Shown here one piece after another: positions 1-5,899 of a stretch of 64,000 nt of DNA. The stretch is from Mixta theicola (GTDB taxonomy: Bacteria; Pseudomonadota; Gammaproteobacteria; Enterobacterales; Enterobacteriaceae): the NCBI RefSeq assembly GCF_002895925.1, contig NZ_NWUO01000006.1, positions 214,311 to 278,310 on the forward strand, given 5' to 3'. Under the pieces are notes generated by a model that was not told where the DNA came from, did no database searches, and saw nothing but the letters and a program-made list of their open reading frames with translations. The translations under genes were made by a program, and so were the position numbers. How positions within the stretch are numbered: the stretch's first letter is position 1; each line of letters begins with the position of its first letter.

Positions 1-340
1 GGCAGTCTACTCCTGTCAATAAACAGCGGAAGGAGAGAGTGATAAAAATGAGAGACGAAACGTTTTTTTATAGAAAATCGTCAAAATCCGATAAAAAGTT
101 ATGATTGCTATACGATGAATATGAAACAAGATTTTATTTTTACAACGAAACATGGCGTTTTTCCGCTGTGTTAAGTTCAGTCTCTGGTCGATCCGCCTGG
201 CTAAGCCTCTCCTGGTCGCTCTGTTGACGTTTGTTAATAAAAAATGCGAACCAGTCTACCTGTTTTACTAATGAGCTTAAGTACCTTTAACCAAGGTAAG
301 GGATGCACTTATATCAACTATTTTTTGAGAAATTTAAAAT
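1..340. other. Left-edge non-coding region, probably upstream of pckA
   Basis: No convincing gene is visible in this AT-rich stretch. In E. coli, pckA lies directly beyond hslO and in the same direction, so here it would be on the minus strand left of the window. Read on the minus strand, the last bases before the edge contain an AGGAG motif nine bases from the boundary, which would suit a start codon just outside the window. That pckA starts there is inference. A plus-strand ATG at position 49 with a good Shine-Dalgarno opens only 18 codons and is not called. Confidence 0.4.
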
Positions 341-562
341 ATGAAAAAATTATTGCTCGTTATTTTATCTCGCTTAGTGCAAGGCGTAGGTATAGGTATA
401 TGTGGCCTGACCTTGCTTTGTGCGGGCTGGTTTCTGTTTTTCTCATACAGCGATTACCGATATTTCCTTTCTGCCTTTTCCCTGTTGGGGCTTGTTGTGG
501 GTTACCACATCTTTAAATTTGCTGTGCTTAAAATCTATGATGAAAGCCCCGGCGATTGGTGA
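341..562 (+). CDS. Small hypothetical membrane protein (73 aa)
   Basis: Function not recognised. The 73-residue product begins MKKLLLVIL and is almost entirely hydrophobic, with two likely membrane helices (about residues 4-34 and 41-62) and a short polar tail ending in ESPGDW. It could be a small inner-membrane protein. The upstream ribosome binding site is weak (GAGAAA), so expression is uncertain. The gene converges on the immunity genes of the type VI module and stops about 10 bases after the end of the degraded third immunity copy, which overlaps its 3' end on the other strand. It may belong to the same accessory insertion. A chance ORF cannot be excluded. Confidence 0.4.
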   Translation: MKKLLLVILSRLVQGVGIGICGLTLLCAGWFLFFSYSDYRYFLSAFSLLGLVVGYHIFKFAVLKIYDESPGDW

Positions 563-606
563 TGCATTTGGCAGAGACTGTTGATGCTGTTTCTGTTCTC
601 CGCCAT
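535..606 (-). pseudogene. 5' stub of a third Tsi6-like immunity gene
   Basis: Just past the stop of the immunity gene at 612 the minus strand restarts with ATG and codons for ENRNSINS, matching the N-terminus of the intact gene that starts at 1016 (SQNRNSINSALA). The start sits five bases after the preceding stop, exactly as between the two intact genes, and the offset between the two starts is 410 bases. After about ten codons homology ends abruptly (near position 576) and the frame reaches a stop at 535. This is the truncated head of a third tandem copy; the rest has been deleted or replaced. Confidence 0.7.
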
Positions 607-611
607 AAGCT

Positions 612-1016
612 TTAAACTTCAAAATCGTCGGAGTAAGCGTTGCGTAATTTCTGCTGCCTTTGCTGGTAACTTGTAGGGTTGTCTTCATGCGGAAGTTTAA
701 CTTTTAAGCCTCTACCAATCTGATCGGTGATATAGCTGGCACTAAAAATTCTGTCCTGAAAAACGGGATCGCTTCCATCAAATTCTTTAGCGGCATACAC
801 ACCCATAGTCATTTTATGGATTCTGCTTTTATCCTTTTCCTCACAGGTAATGATCTTACGCAGATAAATAAGCTGTTGAACGATAGAGTTATACATCGGT
901 TCAAGTGTTTTGCCGCCTTGAACCTGAAGTATGTGAGCGTGACGTTTTTGCGCCAGACGTAGCGCCCGATCAATGTAAGCTAATGCACTGTTGATGCTGT
1001 TTCTGTTCTGCGACAT
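612..1016 (-). CDS. Tsi6-like T6SS immunity protein, distal copy (134 aa)
   Basis: Likely a cytoplasmic immunity protein that binds and blocks the toxin domain of the effector at 1405-2679. The sequence has the features I associate with the Tsi6 family: an N-terminal INSALAYIDRALRLA helix, a middle segment with YLRKII, then an HKMTMGVYAAKEF block and a GRGLKVKLP motif. It is about 30 residues longer than Pseudomonas Tsi6, with a polar tail after LPHE. It is nearly identical to its neighbour for the first 65 residues and then diverges (FDGSDPVFQDRIFSAS against FEETDKIFSDRIHSAS). The gene follows the proximal copy after five bases and is probably co-transcribed with it. Divergence after duplication suggests protection against variant toxins or decay; which of the two is unknown. 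Confidence 0.75.
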   Translation of the reverse strand: MSQNRNSINSALAYIDRALRLAQKRHAHILQVQGGKTLEPMYNSIVQQLIYLRKIITCEEKDKSRIHKMTMGVYAAKEFDGSDPVFQDRIFSASYITDQIGRGLKVKLPHEDNPTSYQQRQQKLRNAYSDDFEV

Positions 1017-1021
1017 AAGTC

Positions 1022-1408
1022 TTAATCTTCAAAATCGTCGGGGTAAGCGTCTTTAAGTTTTTGTTGCTCTATAAAATAATCAGACTCAATTTCATGCGGT
1101 AATTTGACTTTCAGGCCGCCACCAATTTGATCGGCTATAAAACTGGCACTATGTATTCTATCGGAAAAAATTTTATCCGTTTCCTCAAATTCTTTCGCGG
1201 CATATATGCCCATGGTCATTTTATGGATTCTGCTCTTGTCTTTTTCTTCTCCGGTAATGATCTTACGCAGATAGATAAGCTGTTGAACGATGGAATTATA
1301 CATTGGCTCAAGCGTTTCACCGCCTTGAACCTGAAGTATGTGAGCGTGACGTTTTTGCGCCAGGCGTAGCGCCCGGTTGATGTAATCTATAGCACTATTA
1401 TTATTCAT
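1022..1408 (-). CDS. Tsi6-like T6SS immunity protein, effector-proximal copy (128 aa)
   Basis: Likely the cognate immunity protein of the effector encoded just upstream. Its start codon overlaps the effector stop by four bases (ATGA), which couples the translation of toxin and antidote. It carries the Tsi6-type layout: the INRALRLAQKRHAH helix, YLRKIITGEEKDKSR, the HKMTMGIYAAKEFEETD block and GGGLKVKLPHE. No signal peptide or membrane segment is present, as expected for a cytosolic inhibitor of an NAD(P)+-consuming toxin. Family assignment rests on motif recall, not on a search. Confidence 0.8.
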   Translation of the reverse strand: MNNNSAIDYINRALRLAQKRHAHILQVQGGETLEPMYNSIVQQLIYLRKIITGEEKDKSRIHKMTMGIYAAKEFEETDKIFSDRIHSASFIADQIGGGLKVKLPHEIESDYFIEQQKLKDAYPDDFED

Positions 1409-2679
1409 TTAATTTTCTCCCATGCACCTTTGTTAGTGCTAAACCACTGTATGCCACCACCTTCAGTCTGGAAAGGTTCTTGGGGTACCGACCAGGTATC
1501 CAATACTGGGGATGCTTTACTACGCAACATTTCAAGCGGGCGCTGCGCCTTATAAGTAGTAATTACCTTAGGAACTTTTATTTCAGTGTCATGTAAGTTA
1601 CCTGACGGGTTGATACCGAGCTTTGTTGGCGGCGTAGTCTCGTTCATTGAGTACCAGTTTCCCTGCCAGTTTCCGGGAGCCTGGTTTTGATAAGCTAGTT
1701 TCCCTCTGTTAATAGCTTCTACAGAAACTTTATCAACCATGTTGATACCTTTCATATAGTCATTAATGATACGTTCATTTTTCATTCCACTTTTTTGCAT
1801 AAAATTCCGAACCAATTCCCTGTTCCCTCGAATATTAATATCTCGATTAATATCGCCGGTGCGCCCGAACTTTTCATTCAGCCTGGCGCGTCTTTCCGTA
1901 TGGGCCTGGGTTCTTACGGGGTGATTATCCCCTGTTTTTATACCACCTTTTATCCCCGTCACGCCGCCTGCAAATGCGCCGCCAAGCGACAACCACTTTT
2001 GCCCATCGCTGCCCTGGCCATAGATTTCACCGCCGATAAAATCACCGGCGTAGCCGCCTGCCATTGCGCCAGCCGTTGCCATCAACGCCGCCATCGGCCC
2101 GGCTATTACCGCCGTTGCCGCCAGGCCGACGCCAAACAGCGTAGCGTTTACCCACGCGGGAATATCGGGATTGATCGGGGCGACCTGTATTGCTGCGCCG
2201 CCAATGTACACATTAGACGAGCCCTGGCTAATCATGCCGCCGCAGGCCAGGCGATCGCCAATGCGGGCGGCAGGATAGCCGTTGATATAAACACGGCTGG
2301 AGCCTTCCGCAACGGGCTGCGCGCCAGGGCCATGCTCAGCGCATTTGCCTGCGGAAAGGGGGGCGATAATGGCGGGCCTGCCATTAATAAAAACGTTGGC
2401 TGAACCCATGGTCAACTGCCCGGTAACATGCCTGGGCGCCCATGACATGCCGCCCAGTAGTTCGCCCAGCCCGCCGCCGCTGGCTGCGCCCGCAACAGTA
2501 GCGGCAAGCACCGCCGTGCCCACGCCGCCGGTTACCAGCGTACAGGCTGCGCCGACAATCGCGCCGCCGATCAGGCCCAATACCAGCCAGCCTTTGGCGG
2601 CAACATGCGCGATATTGTCTCCCTCGCGCGCTGCGGCAAAAGCGTTATCGCCGCTCATTGCTGATTGATCTGCTGACAA
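1405..2679 (-). CDS. prePAAR/PAAR type VI effector with Tse6-like NAD(P)+ glycohydrolase domain (424 aa)
   Basis: A toxin carried on the tip of the type VI secretion needle. Residues 16-25 (AAREGDNIAH) match the prePAAR motif AARxxDxxxH. A glycine/alanine-rich hydrophobic segment follows (about 29-75), then a PAAR domain (about 84-168, with MGSANVFINGRPA, CAEHGPG, SSRVYINGYPAARIGD and SSNVYIGG), then a second hydrophobic region (about 175-245). The toxin tail (about 260-424) contains GNWQGNWYS, LGINPSG, SPVLDTWSVP and TEGGGIQWF, resembling the Tse6/toxin-46 family that hydrolyses NAD(P)+. Gln331/Gln333 and Asp394 lie where I recall the key Gln and Asp of Tse6. The gene overlaps the chaperone gene by 25 bases and the immunity gene by four. 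No needle or sheath genes are in the window, so it must load on a VgrG encoded elsewhere. The 3' third is visibly more AT-rich than the 5' part. Confidence 0.82.
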   Translation of the reverse strand: MSADQSAMSGDNAFAAAREGDNIAHVAAKGWLVLGLIGGAIVGAACTLVTGGVGTAVLAATVAGAASGGGLGELLGGMSWAPRHVTGQLTMGSANVFINGRPAIIAPLSAGKCAEHGPGAQPVAEGSSRVYINGYPAARIGDRLACGGMISQGSSNVYIGGAAIQVAPINPDIPAWVNATLFGVGLAATAVIAGPMAALMATAGAMAGGYAGDFIGGEIYGQGSDGQKWLSLGGAFAGGVTGIKGGIKTGDNHPVRTQAHTERRARLNEKFGRTGDINRDINIRGNRELVRNFMQKSGMKNERIINDYMKGINMVDKVSVEAINRGKLAYQNQAPGNWQGNWYSMNETTPPTKLGINPSGNLHDTEIKVPKVITTYKAQRPLEMLRSKASPVLDTWSVPQEPFQTEGGGIQWFSTNKGAWEKIK

Positions 2680-3455
2680 AGCCAGACTTCAATCGCGTCG
2701 GCGGTTTCCAGCCCAGGAATGCCCCGAACGCTTTTAGCTAATAACAGAGTGTGAATCATCGTCTGTTTCTGGCCTTCGGCGGTTTTCCATAGCGCATAGC
2801 GGGTAACGTTATCTTCTCTGGCGACGGGGCCAATGCTTAAGCGATGCCCGCCGCTGTCGAAAAACAGATAGTCACCCTGCTTTGCCCGGTTAAGATCGAC
2901 CGAGGCATAAAGCGACGCCATGCCCTGAAAAACCAGCAGTTCACGGCTCTCGCGGTCGAAGCTAAAGTAGACAGACGGGCTGTCTGCGGGAATTTCATTA
3001 CTGATGGGCTGAGCAGGCGGAGAGGGGTGATGGAAGCGAACGGTGGCGGTGATAAGATCGTAAACCCGCGCGTGGGAGGCATCGAACGCATCGGGGCAGG
3101 TGCCAATAAAGCAAAGCAGCTTTTTACCCTGAAACGCTTCATCAAGCAGCACTACCCGTTGCTTTTGCAGCAGCGTGCGCTGGCCTGACTTAAAGCTGTA
3201 GAACAGCTCCAGCGCCGGGATGCCATCCAGCTCGGTCAGTTCCACATGAATAAGGCCCAGCTCCGGCAGGTTCGTCTGTAGTTCTTCGGCGAGCCGGGTG
3301 GAAACCGATTGCAGCGTATCCCCGGCCTGGGCAGGGGCGCGTGAGATGACAAAGGTAAACTCATTCGCGCCGCCGAGGGTAAACAGGTTCATGGTACGGT
3401 CATGTAACAGGTCGGGCAGCGTAAGCATGCACTCCTGCAGGGTATATTCAGACAT
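2655..3455 (-). CDS. Eag-type T6SS effector chaperone (DUF1795/DcrB-like) with C-terminal extension (266 aa)
   Basis: Predicted cytoplasmic chaperone that shields the hydrophobic segments of the prePAAR effector and loads it on VgrG. Residues 1-145 have the DUF1795 pattern: an N-terminal strand-rich part (YTLQECMLTLPD, NLFTLGG, FTFVISRAPA) and a helix with LAEELQTNLPEL. Known Eag proteins are about 145 residues. This one continues after a Pro/Ser linker (about 146-162) into a second domain of about 100 residues (YFSFDRESRELLVFQGMAS... GIPGLETADAIEVWL), whose role I do not recognise. It is the first gene of the module and overlaps the effector start by 25 bases, which fits coupled production of chaperone and cargo. 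Confidence 0.75.
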   Translation of the reverse strand: MSEYTLQECMLTLPDLLHDRTMNLFTLGGANEFTFVISRAPAQAGDTLQSVSTRLAEELQTNLPELGLIHVELTELDGIPALELFYSFKSGQRTLLQKQRVVLLDEAFQGKKLLCFIGTCPDAFDASHARVYDLITATVRFHHPSPPAQPISNEIPADSPSVYFSFDRESRELLVFQGMASLYASVDLNRAKQGDYLFFDSGGHRLSIGPVAREDNVTRYALWKTAEGQKQTMIHTLLLAKSVRGIPGLETADAIEVWLCQQINQQ

Positions 3456-3668
3456 CTGTTAATTTCTCCGGTCCTTGAGCTATTAGCAAAATATCGGGGG
3501 TGAAAATATTGGGCGTTAATAGTTCCTTTAAATAAGCTGGCCGTGCATTTTATTAATAGCTGCCGTATTAATACTTCGCGATTTTATAATTATTTTATCC
3601 AGCCTTACTTATTAAACTGAAACGGATAAAATTGCAATGCGCTTATTTAAGCTAAAGGAGAGAGTTTA
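3456..3668. other. AT-rich region upstream of the T6SS module
   Basis: A non-coding stretch between the chaperone start (minus strand) and a candidate small plus-strand ORF. It must hold the promoter of the effector module on the minus strand, but no clear -35/-10 pair was assigned. The base composition is markedly AT-rich compared with the flanking hslO gene, as is common at the edge of acquired DNA. Confidence 0.3.
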
Positions 3669-3833
3669 TTGGATGACAGGAAGGATAATTATTTGGCTGG
3701 GATTTTTTTAGTGATTGCGTTTTTCTATCTTATGGGAATAACATTTTTACAGAGGGTAGTTACGCATTTATTTATAGCGAAAGGATTAACATCTGCCGCT
3801 AATCATAAAGGCGACCTGCGTCGCCTTTATTAA
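3669..3833 (+). CDS. Candidate 54-aa membrane microprotein with TTG start
   Basis: Function unknown. A strong Shine-Dalgarno (AAAGGAGAG, 3654-3662) lies a good distance before a TTG codon that opens 54 codons. The product starts DDRKDNYLAG and has one clear membrane helix (IFLVIAFFYLMGITFL) followed by a basic C-terminus. The last codons (HKGDLRRLY) are also the perfect stem-loop at 3805-3830, so the end of the frame may simply read through the hslO terminator. No homologue is recognised. A competing ATG four bases downstream in another frame opens only 12 codons. It is called only because start signal and hydrophobicity agree. Confidence 0.25.
   Translation: MDDRKDNYLAGIFLVIAFFYLMGITFLQRVVTHLFIAKGLTSAANHKGDLRRLY
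3805..3830. terminator. Perfect 11-bp hairpin terminator after hslO
   Basis: ATAAAGGCGAC, loop CTGC, GTCGCCTTTAT, a perfect 11-base-pair stem 18 bases beyond the hslO stop. AT-rich sequence flanks both sides, so it may act in both directions. Confidence 0.7.
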
Positions 3834-3847
3834 TTTTCCGGCGGGTA

Positions 3848-4726
3848 TTAATGAATCTGGGCGCTACCGCTGCCGGAATCATTACGAATCGCCGCAATAT
3901 CTACCGCATCGTAAATATAGTGGCTGCCGCAATAGTCACAGTGCATATCGATTTGTCCATCTTCCTGCAGGATTTGATCGACCTCTTCCTGTGGCAGCGT
4001 TTTCAGCACTTCGCCGCAGCGCTCGCGCGAACAGGTACATTTAAAGCTGACGTTCTGCGGTTCATAGATTGTCACCTCTTCCTGGTTATAGAGACGCCAC
4101 AGCACCTCGTTTGCCGGCAGGCTAATCAGCTCTTCGGTTTTGATGGTTTCCGTCAGCGTGGCCAGATGGTTAAAATCTTCTTTATCCGTATCCTGCGCCG
4201 GCAGCACCTGCAGCAGAATACCCGCCGCACCCGGCTGGCCTTCATGTTCGCCAGTACGGATAAACAGACGCGTCGGCAGCTGCTCAGAGCGCATAAAGTA
4301 ATCTTCCAGGCAGGCCGCCAGCGTATCGCCTTCCAGACTCACCACGCCCTGATAGCGTTCGCCTTTTTCCGGCGAAATGGTAATAACCAGATAGCCGTTG
4401 CCAACCATCTCTTTCAGCGTGCTGCCGGGGGCGATTTCGCCCTGAACGCGTGCGACGCCGCGCATTTCCTGGCGGTTGTTGCCGTTAATTACCGCCAGCG
4501 TTAACGCCCCATCGCCCTGCAGCTGCACGGTAATGTCGCCTTCAAACTTCAGCGTGGCGGTAAGCAGGCTGGTTGCCACCAGCAGTTCGCCCAGCAGCTG
4601 TTGAACCGGCTGCGGGTAATCGTGCCCGGAGACGATCTCGCGCCACGTCCCGGACAAATTGACCAGTTCGCCACGAACCGCGTGGTTTTCGAACAGGTAA
4701 CGATGCATTTGGTCTTGATGAGCCAT
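3848..4726 (-). CDS. hslO: Hsp33 redox-regulated chaperone
   Basis: Cytoplasmic holdase activated by oxidative unfolding: oxidants release zinc from the C-terminal switch and expose the substrate-binding surface. The 292-residue length equals the E. coli protein. The four zinc-binding cysteines are present as CTC (near residue 232) and CDYC (near residue 265). The N-terminal HSP33 fold is recognised from [18 protein letters not shown]. It follows hslR after 26 bases and belongs to the yrfG-hslR-hslO group, as in E. coli. A strong hairpin lies just after the stop. Confidence 0.97.
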   Translation of the reverse strand: MAHQDQMHRYLFENHAVRGELVNLSGTWREIVSGHDYPQPVQQLLGELLVATSLLTATLKFEGDITVQLQGDGALTLAVINGNNRQEMRGVARVQGEIAPGSTLKEMVGNGYLVITISPEKGERYQGVVSLEGDTLAACLEDYFMRSEQLPTRLFIRTGEHEGQPGAAGILLQVLPAQDTDKEDFNHLATLTETIKTEELISLPANEVLWRLYNQEEVTIYEPQNVSFKCTCSRERCGEVLKTLPQEEVDQILQEDGQIDMHCDYCGSHYIYDAVDIAAIRNDSGSGSAQIH

Positions 4727-4752
4727 AGTTTTTCTCTCGTGTTGGCGGCGCG

Positions 4753-5154
4753 TTATTCGTCGCCAGAAAATTTGAATTTCATCAGATCGCGGCGCTCTTT
4801 TTTATCAGGCCGACGATCCGGATGCGGCATGGTTAGCGCGTTCAGCTTGCGCGCCTGCGCCACTTTCTCACGTTTTTCAACGCTTTCCGCCGTTTCGCTG
4901 TACAGCAGCTGTGCTTCAGTAGCGGGACGCCGCTGCTCGGTCACGGCGCAGACAATCACCGTGCGCTCATCATTGCCCTGACGTAATTTCACTTCAGCGT
5001 TCAGCTCTACCAGCTTGCTGGGTTTGCTGCGCTGGCCGTTGTAGTGAACTTTTCCGCCTTCGATCATTTCACGCGCCAGCGCGCGGGTTTTATAAAAACG
5101 CGCGGCCCACAGCCATTTGTCGAGTCGGACGCCTTCTGCGATTTTCTCTTTCAT
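4753..5154 (-). CDS. hslR: Ribosome-associated heat shock protein Hsp15
   Basis: An S4-fold RNA-binding protein that recognises free 50S subunits still carrying nascent chain-tRNA and helps recycle stalled complexes. The S4 domain is near the N-terminus ([19 protein letters not shown]... [16 protein letters not shown]), followed by a basic C-terminal tail ([11 protein letters not shown]). The second of two adjacent ATG codons (5154) is preferred because it matches the E. coli start and gives better spacing from GGGAG; the first would add one Met. It lies between yrfG and hslO. Confidence 0.95.
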   Translation of the reverse strand: MKEKIAEGVRLDKWLWAARFYKTRALAREMIEGGKVHYNGQRSKPSKLVELNAEVKLRQGNDERTVIVCAVTEQRRPATEAQLLYSETAESVEKREKVAQARKLNALTMPHPDRRPDKKERRDLMKFKFSGDE

Positions 5155-5179
5155 CACTGCTCCCGTCGGTTTACCGCGC

Positions 5180-5851
5180 TTACAGCGTCAGCGCGCCGAG
5201 AAGCGTTCGGTAATCGCTCACGCTCTGATGGCGGGCGAAGGTTTTGGTTGGCAACCCGGAATCGGGATTGCTGACGCCAAGGCACCAGGCAATACCCCAG
5301 CGCTTTGCCGCATCCAGCACCGGCTCGCTGTCATCAATAAACAGCGTTCGCAGGTTTTCGAAACCGGTATGCTGCTGCACGGCCTGCCACAGGCGCCGAT
5401 CTTCTTTCGGAAAGCCAAATGTATGGGTTGAAAGTAATAAATCAAGATGCTGCCCAAGACCGGTTTGCTTTAGCTTAACTTCCAGATTCCAGGGGTGCGC
5501 ATTGGTAAGCAGAATGGTGCGCTTGCCGCTGGCGCGTAGCGCCTGCAGCAAGGGAAGGGTGTCATCTCGTAAACGCGCCCGGCTGCGCATTTCCCAGGTC
5601 ATGGCACGAATATCCAGCTCCAGCTCACGGCTCCAGTAATCCAGACAATACCAGTTTAGCGTATGCTGAACCGCCTGATACTTCGCCATGATTAACTGGC
5701 TGGCTTCCTCCAGCGAGATGCCGCGCCGTTGACTGATGCTCTCCGGCACCAGCGTCAGCCAGAAATAGCTGTCAAATGCCAGATCGAGCAGCGTGCCGTC
5801 CATATCCAGCAGCACGGTATCTATATCGCGCCAGTTAACGTTGATTTCCAT
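5180..5851 (-). CDS. yrfG: GMP/IMP nucleotidase, HAD family
   Basis: A HAD-superfamily phosphatase (223 residues); the E. coli homologue dephosphorylates purine nucleotides such as GMP and IMP. Motif I is LLDMDGTLLDL with the nucleophile Asp near residue 16, motif II is ILLTNAH, motif III has the lysine in FGFPKED and motif IV is LFIDDSEPVLDAA. A cap domain lies between motifs I and II. It sits between igaA and hslR, 25 bases before hslR, the same order as in E. coli. Confidence 0.93.
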   Translation of the reverse strand: MEINVNWRDIDTVLLDMDGTLLDLAFDSYFWLTLVPESISQRRGISLEEASQLIMAKYQAVQHTLNWYCLDYWSRELELDIRAMTWEMRSRARLRDDTLPLLQALRASGKRTILLTNAHPWNLEVKLKQTGLGQHLDLLLSTHTFGFPKEDRRLWQAVQQHTGFENLRTLFIDDSEPVLDAAKRWGIAWCLGVSNPDSGLPTKTFARHQSVSDYRTLLGALTL

Positions 5852-5899
5852 GCCGCCTTCAAAAAAGAAAGGCGACAGGGTAGCACAGTTGAAAGTGGC

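Larger units (their letters stand above)
576..1408 (-). repeat. Tandem duplication of the immunity gene, about 410-bp unit
   Basis: The junction sequence around 576-632 (start of the stub plus end of the first immunity gene) is nearly identical to 986-1042 (start of the first plus end of the second intact gene). The two complete units diverge mainly in the 3' half of the genes. This shows successive unit duplication with a fixed five-base spacer. Confidence 0.75.

Noticed and set aside
49..105. ATG with strong Shine-Dalgarno near the left edge
   Set aside because: It opens only 18 codons and lies in a region better explained as the upstream region of pckA.
443..688. 81-codon minus-strand frame across the end of the first immunity gene
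   Set aside because: It is out of frame with the immunity gene and the stub, and has no recognisable product.
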